Origin: Alphaproteobacteria bacterium
GTDB taxonomy: Bacteria > Pseudomonadota > Alphaproteobacteria > ATCC43930 > CGMCC-115725
Assembly: GCA_030042035.1 (NCBI GenBank)
Contig: JASIAN010000178.1
Coordinates: forward strand, 1 to 42,182
DNA: 42,182 nucleotides
Direction: 5' to 3'
Positions 8,095 through 16,149 of the stretch are shown here, piece after piece. Made by a program: the position numbers and the translations under genes. The notes below the pieces were generated by a model. That model was not told the DNA's origin and searched no databases. It worked only from the letters and a program-made list of their open reading frames with translations. How positions within the stretch are numbered: the stretch's first letter is position 1; every line of letters starts with the position of its first letter.

Positions 8095-8790
8095 CTACAG
8101 GTGGCGGATCGCTTCGCGGCACACAAGGATGCGGCGCCGCTTGCCAACCGTACAGAACAAGGGCGCATCGGCGGGTGCGGTGCCCGCGCGCATTGCGATC
8201 GCGCGCGCCAGCATGAAATGCGTGACATCGGCGGTCGGCGCGAGTTGGCGGCGGCCGATCGGGTGCCAGCCGACCTCTTCGAGTTCGTCGGTCGAAACCG
8301 GCTCGCCAAATACCACCTCGCCGTCGGCGAGAAAGAAGCGCGTGTTGAAGCGCCGGAACGCGCGGGTCGGCGTGATCGCGCGGCCGACATAGGTAAGACC
8401 GTCGAAGGCGGCTGCGATGCCGCGCTCGGCATAAGCGGCCTCAATCGGCGAGAGGCAGGGCGATGTCGCCGCGGCAGCCGCCGGCGCGCGGCTGCCGACC
8501 AGCACGCCGACCTCTTCCCAGGTCTCGCGCAGGGCGGCGCGGGCACTGGATCGCAGCCGCGGCGGCAAGCGGTCGGCGCTCTCTTCGAGACGCCACGGAC
8601 GGCGATCCTCGGGGTCGATTGCGCCGCCGGGAAACACCCACATGCCGGGCATGAACTTGACATTGTCCGGCCGCCTTCCGGCCAAGAGTTCGAGGCGTGC
8701 GCCGTCGCCGCGCAACAGGATCAGCGAGGCCGCATCGCGCGGCCGGACGATCCGCGGCTTGGCAGGTTCCGCCTCGATGACATCGGTCAT
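8095..8790 (-). CDS. Nudix hydrolase with long insertion (NUDT19-like)
   Basis: Predicted 231-residue Nudix-fold pyrophosphatase. The Nudix box is split: the GG of WVFPGGAIDP (about 52-60) is separated from the REx2EExG helix ALRETWEEVG (86-95) by about 30 residues instead of the usual five. That long insert is typical of the NUDT19/RP2p-like branch, some members of which hydrolyse coenzyme A. Glu92 and Glu93 are the predicted metal ligands. The substrate remains unproven. The ATG at 8790 overlaps the TGA of the upstream gamma-glutamyltranspeptidase (ATGA), indicating coupling. Confidence 0.85.
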   Translation of the reverse strand: MTDVIEAEPAKPRIVRPRDAASLILLRGDGARLELLAGRRPDNVKFMPGMWVFPGGAIDPEDRRPWRLEESADRLPPRLRSSARAALRETWEEVGVLVGSRAPAAAAATSPCLSPIEAAYAERGIAAAFDGLTYVGRAITPTRAFRRFNTRFFLADGEVVFGEPVSTDELEEVGWHPIGRRQLAPTADVTHFMLARAIAMRAGTAPADAPLFCTVGKRRRILVCREAIRHL

Positions 8791-10355
8791 GCTTCGAGGC
8801 CCGGCTCGGCAACGGCGGCCGACCAAGGCGACATGACGTCGCTGACGCCGTAATTGAGGCCGTCTTCGCCGCGCGCCACAAGGTTCGGGCAGGCGAACAG
8901 CGCGGGCCATGCGGTGTGCTCGACGATCGTCGCGCCGGGCCGCGCCGCCAGCCGGTCGCGCACCAGCGGCGGCAGGCGGCGGTCGATCGTGATGCCGCTC
9001 TCGCCGCTCACATCGATGCGCGGCTGGTGCGCCGCCTCCCCGGGGGTCATCGCGAAGTCGATGATGAAGCTCGCGAGCTGCATGACCGCGGCGAGGATGC
9101 GCCGGCCGCCCGAGGCGCCAACCCCGAAGCGGGCGCGGCCGTCGCGCGCCGCGACAAGGGGGCACATGTTGGTCAGCGCGCGCTTCCCCGGCGCCAGCGA
9201 ATTCGGCCGTCCCGGCCGCGGGTCGAACCACATGACGCCATTGTTCAACAGGATGCCGGTCTGCGGCAGCACATAGCGGCTGCCAAAGCTCGACAACAAT
9301 GTCGTCGTCAGCGCCACAATGCCGCCCTCGCGGTCAATCGCAGTGATGTGCGTCGTGCAGCTTTCGCCGGGCGGTTTGATGTCGCCGAGCGTGTCGAGCC
9401 GGGCGTGATAGGCCTGCTGCAGGGCGTCGATCAGCGCCTCGAAATACACGGCGTCCGGCGCCTGCGCAAAGCGCTTCCCCGACAGGCGGTCGAGCACGTC
9501 GGCGAGCGTCGGCGCCGCCGTCAGTCCGCGCGCCGCGTGCAGCGCATAGCCGCGATAGGGGATCTCCAACGACGGCACAATGCGCGCCTGGCACGCCGCC
9601 AGGTCCTCGGCCGACAGCACGCCGCCGGCGGCACGCACATCGGCGGCGATCGTCGCCGCGATATCGCCGCGATAGAAATCGTCCGGCCCCTCTTCGGCGA
9701 GCCGCGCCAGCGTCGCGCCAAGACGGCCGAGGCTCAATGCCGGCGGATCGCCGCCGGGCGGCGATACCGGCGGCAGGCCGTCGGGCAGCCAGATGCGGCG
9801 ACTCTCGTCGTAGCGGCGCAGATCAACAGCGGCGGCGGCGGTTTTCAGCGTCACCCACCAATCGACCGGCAGGCCCTCCTTTGCGAGCGCCACCGCCGGC
9901 GCGACGAGATCGCGCCACGAGGCGCGGCCGAAGCGCTCGACCGCCAGCGCAAAGCCCTTGACCGCGCTCGGGATCGCAAACGACAGCGGGCCGTGCATGT
10001 TGCGGTCGCCTGCGACGCGCGGCCATGTGAACAACTCGGTCGCAGTTTCGCCGGTCAAGGGATACGCCGCGAGGTCGAGGGCGCCGGGCGCGATCGGGCC
10101 GAAATCGACGACCTCGGCGCGGCCGCCGCCCGGCGGTTGCACGACCATAAAGCCGATACCGCCGAGCCCGCTGTTCCACGGTTCGCGGACGCTGAGCGCA
10201 AATGCGGTCGCGACCGCCGCATCGACCGCGCTGCCGCCGGCCGCCAGGATCTCGGCGCCGACCCGCGCGGCGACGCCGTTCTGCGCCGCGACGACGCCGC
10301 CGCGCGACGCCGCGACCGGCTTTCTGACAACCCAATTCTGCATCACCGACGCCAT
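8787..10355 (-). CDS. Gamma-glutamyltranspeptidase family protein
   Basis: Predicted 522-residue N-terminal-nucleophile hydrolase that would transfer or hydrolyse gamma-glutamyl groups after self-cleavage. N-terminal blocks are GVVAAQNGVAA, GGSAVDAAVAT and the GLGGIGFMVV stretch. The autocleavage site is CTTHITAIDREGG, with Thr334 as the likely nucleophile. GSRYVLPQTGILLNNG and PGKRALTNMCP follow. No signal peptide is seen, so it may be cytoplasmic, unlike classical periplasmic GGTs. The substrate may differ from glutathione. A GTG at 10379 overlaps the previous gene, but the ATG at 10355 has GAGGTGGG ahead and is preferred. Nudix follows by ATGA overlap. Confidence 0.86.
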   Translation of the reverse strand: MASVMQNWVVRKPVAASRGGVVAAQNGVAARVGAEILAAGGSAVDAAVATAFALSVREPWNSGLGGIGFMVVQPPGGGRAEVVDFGPIAPGALDLAAYPLTGETATELFTWPRVAGDRNMHGPLSFAIPSAVKGFALAVERFGRASWRDLVAPAVALAKEGLPVDWWVTLKTAAAAVDLRRYDESRRIWLPDGLPPVSPPGGDPPALSLGRLGATLARLAEEGPDDFYRGDIAATIAADVRAAGGVLSAEDLAACQARIVPSLEIPYRGYALHAARGLTAAPTLADVLDRLSGKRFAQAPDAVYFEALIDALQQAYHARLDTLGDIKPPGESCTTHITAIDREGGIVALTTTLLSSFGSRYVLPQTGILLNNGVMWFDPRPGRPNSLAPGKRALTNMCPLVAARDGRARFGVGASGGRRILAAVMQLASFIIDFAMTPGEAAHQPRIDVSGESGITIDRRLPPLVRDRLAARPGATIVEHTAWPALFACPNLVARGEDGLNYGVSDVMSPWSAAVAEPGLEA

Positions 10356-10375
10356 CTCAACCCACCTCGTCCCGC

Positions 10376-10753
10376 TCACAGCACGTCGATGCTATCGACC
10401 CGGCTGTTATAAAATGCGTAATGGCCGGCGAGGCCCTGCGCCTCGTCATAAGGCTTCTGGTACGCCCACACAGCGTTTTCGGCGCGCCTGTCGCCGGCTT
10501 CGATCGTCCAGTACGAGCAATCGCCTTTGAACGGGCAATAGGTGTGATGCTCCGTCGGATGCAGCAATTCGAGCCGCACGTCCCGCGCGGGCACGTAATG
10601 GACCGGGCCGTGCCCGGTCTCTTCGACGCGCAGCGCCGCGCTGCTGTCGGCGATGACGGCGCCGGCAAACTTCACGCGGACGCGTCGCGTCTCGGGCAGA
10701 AGATCGACCCGGTGGTCGGGTTTGGTGGCATAACCGGGGGCGGGATTGGCCAT
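10376..10753 (-). CDS. DUF427 domain protein
   Basis: Predicted 125-residue soluble protein matching the DUF427 pattern: VRVKFAGAVIADSSAALRV, ELLHPTEHHTYCPFKGD, CSYWTIEAG, and a C-terminal YDEAQGLAGHYAFYNSRVD. The fold is a small beta-barrel and its biochemical role is unknown. The start is the ATG at 10753, preceded by GAGGAGTG; an in-frame ATG five codons upstream has no better signal. The gene lies between the small secreted Cys protein and gamma-glutamyltranspeptidase on the same strand with almost no spacing, so it is probably in that operon. Confidence 0.85.
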   Translation of the reverse strand: MANPAPGYATKPDHRVDLLPETRRVRVKFAGAVIADSSAALRVEETGHGPVHYVPARDVRLELLHPTEHHTYCPFKGDCSYWTIEAGDRRAENAVWAYQKPYDEAQGLAGHYAFYNSRVDSIDVL

Positions 10754-10764
10754 CGCTTCACTCC

Positions 10765-11061
10765 TCATCTGCTGATCTGTTCGGAGGGCGGCGCCTGCCG
10801 CCAACCGGCGCCGTTCGGCTGCCGGTTGCAATTGAACGAGGCGACGCAGCCGTCATAGAGCGACGAGCCTTGCAGCGGCCCGCATTCCTTGGCGATGCGC
10901 CTCGCGCGAAAGCCGGGGTTGGTGCACAGCAGCTGCTCATACTGCTCGCTTTCGCGCACGTTCTGCTGCGGGCTTTCGTTGGCCGGCGGCTGCGCCGACG
11001 CGATCCCGGCGGCCGCGGCGAAGCCGGCGGCGAGAAGCCAACTCGAATAGCGCACGCGCAT
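10765..11061 (-). CDS. Small secreted cysteine-containing protein, unknown function
   Basis: Predicted 98-residue protein with an N-terminal signal peptide: MRVRYSSWLLAAGFAAAAG, then cleavage after ASA at about residue 23. The mature part has four cysteines (in LLCTNPG, AKECGPL, DGCVASF and NCNRQ) that could form two disulfides in the periplasm. No family is recognised. The ATG at 11061 has GGGATGGAG upstream. Its stop lies just before the DUF427 start, so the two are likely co-transcribed. Function is not inferred. Confidence 0.65.
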   Translation of the reverse strand: MRVRYSSWLLAAGFAAAAGIASAQPPANESPQQNVRESEQYEQLLCTNPGFRARRIAKECGPLQGSSLYDGCVASFNCNRQPNGAGWRQAPPSEQISR

Positions 11062-11102
11062 CGCTCCATCCCCTGGTTGCTACGGTTCCGCCGACCGGCC
11101 GA

Positions 11103-11849
11103 TCAATCAACCATCGTCAACCCGCCGCTGACGCTCAACACCTGCCCGGTGATATAGTCCGACCGGCGGCCGAGGAAGAACAGGACCGCTTCGGCGATTT
11201 CTTCCGGCTGGGCGATGCGGCGGAACGGGATCGCTCGCGTCAACGCTTCGCGCATGCGCTCGGGTTGCGCCTGGAACAGCGGCGTATCGGTCGGCCCGGG
11301 GCACACGCAATTGATATTGATCTGGTAGCGCGCCATCTCGCGCGCCAGCGACTTCGTGAACGCGATGATGCCGCCTTTGGCCGCGGCGTATACCGTTTCA
11401 CCCATGCTGCCGACCCGACCGGCATCGCTCGAGATGTTGACGATCTTGCCGCTGCGCGCCGCCACCATCGGCGGCAACAGCCCGCGCGTCAGCCGCACTG
11501 CGCCCAACAGGTTGATCGCGATGAGCCGCTCCCACATCTCCGGCGGATTGTCGAGAAACGGCTGGATGCGATCCCAGCCGGCGCCGTTGACGAGCCCGTC
11601 GAGACGCGAGACCCGCGCTTCGACGGCGGCCGCAAAACCGGCGATCGATGCCGGCAGCGTCAGATCGAGCGGCAGAAACTCGACGGCAAGGCTGCCGCCG
11701 GCAGCGTCGGCCGCGACGGCGCGGCCGCGCTCTTCATCGACATCACCGATGACGACACGCGCCCCTTCGCGCGCTAGCAGCAGCGCCGTCGCGCGGCCGA
11801 TGCCCGAAGCGCCGCCGGTTACGACGACGGTGCGGTCCTGCATTTCCAT
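11103..11849 (-). CDS. Short-chain dehydrogenase/reductase, BadH-like
   Basis: Predicted 248-residue classical SDR using NAD(P). The cofactor loop TGGASGIG is at 11-18, NGAG at 88-91 replaces the usual NNAG, and the catalytic Ser140/141, Tyr154 and Lys158 lie in VNISSDAGRVGSMGETVYAA and AKGG. The blocks GWDRIQPF, WERLIAINL, CVCPGPTDTPL and ITGQVLSVSGGLTM strongly resemble BadH, the 2-hydroxycyclohexanecarboxyl-CoA dehydrogenase of anaerobic benzoate degradation. No other bad genes are nearby, so the true substrate is open. The ATG at 11849 follows AAAGGGGCGAG. Confidence 0.85.
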   Translation of the reverse strand: MEMQDRTVVVTGGASGIGRATALLLAREGARVVIGDVDEERGRAVAADAAGGSLAVEFLPLDLTLPASIAGFAAAVEARVSRLDGLVNGAGWDRIQPFLDNPPEMWERLIAINLLGAVRLTRGLLPPMVAARSGKIVNISSDAGRVGSMGETVYAAAKGGIIAFTKSLAREMARYQININCVCPGPTDTPLFQAQPERMREALTRAIPFRRIAQPEEIAEAVLFFLGRRSDYITGQVLSVSGGLTMVD

Positions 11850-12180
11850 GGCAGCTCGCCCCTTTGCTGCTGCGGGCGGCGGATGTTCGGCGCGGTCCGG
11901 GCTGCTGTCAATCGCCGGTCGCGATGCACCGCACGTCGGCTCCGTCGCCCTACAATTCCGCCACACCGCTCATGCGATAGACCCAAGTTCGCCCTTGCAC
12001 CCGGATCGGCAACTGTCGTGACGACGGAATTACGACATTCATCGCATATTTGATCCGAAAAAATTTGCTGCAATCCAGCGCTATTCTGTAAAAGAACCGC
12101 TGGCACCGTTCGGATATAATTAAGATTTTTAAGTCATAGCCGGCATATATCAGCATTACCTTGTGACCGGGGGCTGGGGA
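11850..12180. promoter_or_regulatory. Divergent intergenic region with AT-rich parA upstream half
   Basis: About 330 bp separate the divergent SDR and parA genes, and no gene is seen here. The half next to parA (about 12030-12160) is much richer in A and T than the rest of the window. It contains AAAAAATTT and a TATAAT hexamer at 12115-12120, about 60 bp before the parA start. No convincing -35 box is found 16-18 bp upstream, so the promoter is tentative. The SDR side holds no clear motif. Confidence 0.35.
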
Positions 12181-12978
12181 ATGCGGGGTTGGCTTAAGCG
12201 TATTACGACTCCAGGATCACGCAGACAGGCGCCCGTCAACAGCGAAAACCAGGCCATTGTTCCAGGCGACAAGATCGAACGCTTGGCAGATCGGCTCGCC
12301 GCTGGCGAGATGCCGGCTGGCGGGGTGTTGGCGCGGCGCGACGAAACGCGTGTCATCGCGGTGTGCAGTCAGAAAGGCGGTGTCGGCAAGACGACGATCG
12401 CCGCGCATCTCGGCGTCAGAGCCGCGATGGCTGGGCAGGGGCCGGCCGTTTTGGTCGACACCGATCCGCAGGGGTCGCTGTCCGAATGGTGGCGCTCGCG
12501 GGCCGAAGAGGAACTGCCGCTTTCCGCGATCAAAATGGGCGATCTTGCGCGTGAACTCCCGACGCTGCGCAACTGCGGCGCCGCCGTTGCGATCATCGAT
12601 ACCCCGCCGGCTCTCGCCGAGAGCATCAGAGCGGTCGTCAGCGTCGCCGATTTGGTGCTGATCCCGGCGCGGCCCAGCCCGCATGATTTGCGGGCGATTG
12701 GCGGCACGATCGATCTGGTGCAGCGGGCGCGCAAGCCGTTTCTGTTCGTCGTCAATGGCGCCGCGAACCGCGCGCACATCACCGCCGAGTGCGTCGCGGC
12801 GCTCTCCGAGCACGGCCGCGTCGCGCCCGTCATTCTCTATCAGCGAACGGAGTGGGCAGCCTCGATGATCAACGGCCGTACGGTTCTGGAAACAAACCGG
12901 GGCGGCAGGTCGGCTCGCGAAGCGGCCGATCTGTGGGACTACACGTACGCGCAACTCGCGATGCGCGAAGCTGCGTAG
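12181..12978 (+). CDS. ParA/MinD-family ATPase
   Basis: Predicted 265-residue deviant-Walker ATPase, a family that positions DNA or protein cargo by ATP-driven dimerisation. The deviant Walker A KGGVGKT is at 65-71, with the signature first lysine. LVDTDPQGS is at 91-99 and IIDTPPA follows. A basic N-terminal extension of about 55 residues precedes the ATPase core. The ATG at 12181 is preferred, with GGGGG upstream; a GTG at 12163 is possible. No parB, parS cluster or replication gene is adjacent. The next gene, 11 bp away, encodes a membrane-anchored Sel1-like protein, so the cargo may be a membrane or cell-pole assembly rather than DNA. Confidence 0.88.
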   Translation: MRGWLKRITTPGSRRQAPVNSENQAIVPGDKIERLADRLAAGEMPAGGVLARRDETRVIAVCSQKGGVGKTTIAAHLGVRAAMAGQGPAVLVDTDPQGSLSEWWRSRAEEELPLSAIKMGDLARELPTLRNCGAAVAIIDTPPALAESIRAVVSVADLVLIPARPSPHDLRAIGGTIDLVQRARKPFLFVVNGAANRAHITAECVAALSEHGRVAPVILYQRTEWAASMINGRTVLETNRGGRSAREAADLWDYTYAQLAMREAA

Positions 12979-12989
12979 GCGGTTGTCGC

Positions 12990-13691
12990 ATGTCGAGCGC
13001 AAAACTGTCGGGCGCGTTGCTGGTGTGGAAGGGACCACCGCTGGCGCGCATCGAACGCGACCTCCATGAAACCGGAGAAGAGGGCGATGAATCCGCGGTC
13101 GCCGGTGGCGCAGCGGCCGAGCCGATGCCGAAGGCCGAACCGAGACCGACGGCGGCCCTGTGGTTTTTGGCGAGCGGCGCGGCCGTCGTTGCCCTGGGCA
13201 GCGTGATTGCATTGGCGCTGCCAACGTCGGTCGGCGGAACAACGACACCGTCGCCGGCGGCGCTGTCCCTCTCGATCCCGCGGGCGGCCGCCGATCTGAC
13301 GCGGATGGCGGTGGCGCCGGCGCTGCAGGCGCCGACGCTGCAGCCTGCGGCGATAGCGGTCGACGCGCCGGCTGAGCCGGCAAAACCGGTAGCAGCCGCT
13401 GGGCCACCGGTCGCCGAACCGACGTTGCGGGCGCGCGGCGACGCGCTGTTTGCGACCGGCCACCTCGATGCCGCGCGGGCGTTCTATGAACGGGCGGCCG
13501 CGGCGGGCGACGGGCGGGCCGCACTGCAGCTCGGCGAGACTTACGATCCGGCCTTTCTTGTGCAGACGGGCCTTGTCGGCGAGCGCGGCAATACGGCAAC
13601 CGCCGCCCGCTGGTACCGCCGGGCGGCGCAACTCGGCGCAGCCGATGCCGCGGTGTTGTTGAAGGCGGTCATGGCCGAGCCTGGCCGCTGA
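12990..13691 (+). CDS. Single-TM protein with Sel1-like C-terminal repeats
   Basis: Predicted 233-residue membrane protein. A cytoplasmic N-terminus of about 53 residues is followed by one TM helix at 54-77 (ALWFLASGAAVVALGSVIAL), an Ala/Pro-rich linker at about 80-145, and a C-terminal helical region with Sel1-like repeats at 147-226 (RARGDALFATG, ARAFYERAA, LGETYDPAFL, RWYRRAAQLGA). The topology suggests the repeats are periplasmic. The C-terminus is clearly paralogous to that of the protein at 18960-20336. It lies 11 bp after the ParA-like gene and is probably in its operon. Function is unknown; a scaffold role is an inference. Confidence 0.8.
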   Translation: MSSAKLSGALLVWKGPPLARIERDLHETGEEGDESAVAGGAAAEPMPKAEPRPTAALWFLASGAAVVALGSVIALALPTSVGGTTTPSPAALSLSIPRAAADLTRMAVAPALQAPTLQPAAIAVDAPAEPAKPVAAAGPPVAEPTLRARGDALFATGHLDAARAFYERAAAAGDGRAALQLGETYDPAFLVQTGLVGERGNTATAARWYRRAAQLGAADAAVLLKAVMAEPGR

Positions 13692-13701
13692 CCGGCGCGG
13701 T

Positions 13702-15027
13702 CTAGCGCGCCGGCGAACCCGCGCGCGCGGCGCGGGCGACAGACGCCGCGCCGGCCTCGCGCCATACGGGCGGCGCGAACTTCAACGGAACGATGATCAC
13801 GCCGGCGAGGATCGCCATGACCCCGGCGACCCCGATCGCGACCGAAAAGCCGAACGACGTGATCAGCATCGTTGACAGAATGCCGCCGTAAAAGCCGCCC
13901 GACCCCTTGGCGATCGCATAGAGGACGCCGTAATTGCCGCCCGCCGCGCTCTCGCCGTAGTAATGGCCGATCGCGATCGGGAACAGCGAGAACAGCGACG
14001 CCCAGAAGAAGATTGCGGCAATCGCGGCACAGACAAATGGTAGCTCCTGATGCGTCGCACCGGCATAAATGCTGAGGAACAGTAGGAGGCCGCACAGAAT
14101 ATAGGCGAAGATCATCATGTTCTCGGGGCCGAATTTCTCGGACAGACCGCCAAGGATCAGCTTGCCGAAGCCGTTGGCGATGGCGATGCCGCCGGCCGCT
14201 GCGGTCGCGGCCGCCGCCGTGAAATGGAAGCTCTTCGAATAGCCGACCATCTTGCTGATGCCGGCGAGCCCGGCGCTGGAAATCAGCACGAAGGAGACGA
14301 TCAGAACCCACATCTGCCAGGTCCCGAGCGCCTCGCCGACGGTGTAATGGTGTTCCGACGGCCGCTTCACGGCCTTTGTCGACGGCACCCATCCGGCCGG
14401 CCGCCAGCCCGGCGGGGGGTCCTTCATCAGCAGGCCGGCGATGATCGATACGCCGCCAAGCACTCCGGCCATAATATAGATCACATCAAAAAACACGTGC
14501 GGCGGCGAATTATAGGGGATCGCCCGGATCGGAAAGATGAAGGGCAGCGACCCCCAGGAAAATGCGCCGGCGATGATGCCGGTCATCAGGCCGCGCCGGT
14601 CGGGAAACCACTTGTTCCCGGTGGTGACCGCGTTGTTGTAGACAAATCCGGTAAAAAAGCTGCCGATGCACCAAAGAGCGACCACGACCACATAGGACGG
14701 GCCAAGCGCCAGCGCGAAGAGCCCCAGACCCAGAAGCAGCCCGCTGACTGCGGTTGTCCAGCGCGGCCCGAAGCGGTCGCGCAGCAAGCCGCCCGGCAGC
14801 GTGCCAATTGATTGCAGGATCACGAACAAGGTGAACAGCCAGGCGATCTGCTCGGGGGACCAGCCGTAGATCTTGCCGATGTGCCCGGACATCGAGCTCC
14901 AGGCGTATTCGAAGGGGCTCGTGGCGGCCATCGCAAAGAATGCCGCGACGGCCACGACATAGCGGCTATGGCCGAGGATCTCGCGATCGCTGGGCATTGT
15001 GGCGGCGGCGGACGAGGTACTGGCCAT
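13702..15027 (-). CDS. MFS transporter, OFA (oxalate/formate antiporter-like) family
   Basis: Predicted 441-residue inner-membrane transporter with twelve TM segments. The OFA branch is indicated by YAWSSMSGHIGKIYGWS near the first loop, GGLLRDRFGPRW as the loop 2-3 motif, GSFFTGFVYNNAVTTGNKWFP-like central segments and NYGVLYAIAKGSGG in the C-terminal half. Members carry small carboxylates; the substrate here is unknown. It is the last gene of a minus-strand run starting near 20336 and lies 9 bp after the alcohol dehydrogenase gene, so the pair may act on the same compound. It converges with the Sel1-like gene across 10 bp. Confidence 0.87.
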   Translation of the reverse strand: MASTSSAAATMPSDREILGHSRYVVAVAAFFAMAATSPFEYAWSSMSGHIGKIYGWSPEQIAWLFTLFVILQSIGTLPGGLLRDRFGPRWTTAVSGLLLGLGLFALALGPSYVVVVALWCIGSFFTGFVYNNAVTTGNKWFPDRRGLMTGIIAGAFSWGSLPFIFPIRAIPYNSPPHVFFDVIYIMAGVLGGVSIIAGLLMKDPPPGWRPAGWVPSTKAVKRPSEHHYTVGEALGTWQMWVLIVSFVLISSAGLAGISKMVGYSKSFHFTAAAATAAAGGIAIANGFGKLILGGLSEKFGPENMMIFAYILCGLLLFLSIYAGATHQELPFVCAAIAAIFFWASLFSLFPIAIGHYYGESAAGGNYGVLYAIAKGSGGFYGGILSTMLITSFGFSVAIGVAGVMAILAGVIIVPLKFAPPVWREAGAASVARAARAGSPAR

Positions 15028-15036
15028 CGCGGCTCC

Positions 15037-16149
15037 TTATGCGTTGCGCATCTTGACGACGACCTTGATTGCATCCTCGATGCGCTCGCGGGCATAGCGG
15101 ATCGCGGTCGGCACCTCGCCGAGCGGGAAGGTGTGGGTGTGAATGAGCTTGGCGTCGAACCGCTTCTGCGCGATCAGCGCGGCGGCGCGGTGGGTCGCGC
15201 TCTTGCCTTCGCCGCGGATGCCGAACACGTAGATGTTGTTGCGCACGAGATGCGCCAGATCGACCGGCACCTTCTCGCTCGGGAACGCGGCGAGGCAGAT
15301 GCGGCCGCCGCGGTTGACCATGCGCCCTGCCTCGTCGAGCGCGCCCGGCGCGCCCGAGCACTCGAGCACGTACTGCACGCCCTTGCCGCCGGTGATGCGC
15401 GCGACCGCGGCAACCGGGTCTTCGTTGCGCACGTTGATCGTATGATCGGCGCCGAGGCGGCGGCCCATGTCGAGCCGCCGCTCGCGGGTGCCGGTCAGGA
15501 TTACGGGATCGGCGCCGAGCGCCTTGGCAACGCCGACCCCCATCAGACCGATCGGCCCGGGGCCGGTCACGACGACGCCCTCGCCGGCGATGATGCCGCC
15601 CATCACGTCAAGGCCATACATCGCGGTGCCGGCGGTGACGATCAGCGTCGCCTCTTCGTCCGTCACATGGTCGGGGATGTGGACCATCGTATTGACGTGG
15701 TTGATCGCGTATTCGGCAAAACCACCGTCGGTGGTGAAGCCGTTGGCGCGGTGGCCCTTGCTGTGAAAGCCGTAATTCACGCACGAGGTATACATGCCCT
15801 CGCGGCAGCGCGGGCAGCGGCCGCAGCCGGCGTGAACCTCGACCGCAACGCGGTCGCCGGGGGCGAATTCGTCGACCCCCGGTCCGAGTTTGACGACCGT
15901 CCCCATGTACTCATGGCCGGGCGTGAAGTTCTTGTGGAACGGCAGCTCGCCCTCGATCGACGCCGGCACGCCGTGGCTGATGATTTCGAGGTCGGTCGCG
16001 CACACCGCGATCGCATCGATGCGCACCAGCACCTCGGCCGCCCGCGGCTCCGGCACCGGCTTGTCGGCGAGGCTCAATTCGTTCGGTCCGCCGAGCACCC
16101 AGGCCTTCATCGTCGGCGGGATCACGTAGTCGTTCGTGGCGTAGGTCAT
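15037..16149 (-). CDS. Zinc-dependent alcohol dehydrogenase (MDR family)
   Basis: Predicted 370-residue NAD(P)-dependent dehydrogenase of the sorbitol/threonine dehydrogenase branch. The catalytic zinc site includes AVCATDLE and GHEYMGTVV. The structural zinc is bound by four Cys in CGRCPRCREGMYTSCVNY. The Rossmann loop is GPGPIGLMGVGVAKALGA. The C-terminal part has LECSGAPGALDEA and HTHTFPLGEV. The ATG at 16149 overlaps the TGA of the upstream solute-binding protein (ATGA), so synthesis is coupled to it. The substrate is unknown, but coupling to two solute receptors and an OFA transporter suggests oxidation of an imported small molecule. Confidence 0.88.
   Translation of the reverse strand: MTYATNDYVIPPTMKAWVLGGPNELSLADKPVPEPRAAEVLVRIDAIAVCATDLEIISHGVPASIEGELPFHKNFTPGHEYMGTVVKLGPGVDEFAPGDRVAVEVHAGCGRCPRCREGMYTSCVNYGFHSKGHRANGFTTDGGFAEYAINHVNTMVHIPDHVTDEEATLIVTAGTAMYGLDVMGGIIAGEGVVVTGPGPIGLMGVGVAKALGADPVILTGTRERRLDMGRRLGADHTINVRNEDPVAAVARITGGKGVQYVLECSGAPGALDEAGRMVNRGGRICLAAFPSEKVPVDLAHLVRNNIYVFGIRGEGKSATHRAAALIAQKRFDAKLIHTHTFPLGEVPTAIRYARERIEDAIKVVVKMRNA

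Noticed and set aside
12101-12120. Sigma-54-like box TGGCAC upstream of parA
   Set aside because: The required TTGC element at the right spacing is absent, so this is only a half-match. A similar half-match occurs near 263.
12217-13599. A 460-codon minus-strand frame opposite the ParA-like and Sel1-like genes
   Set aside because: Antisense to genes with clear Walker and Sel1-like motifs; no independent support.
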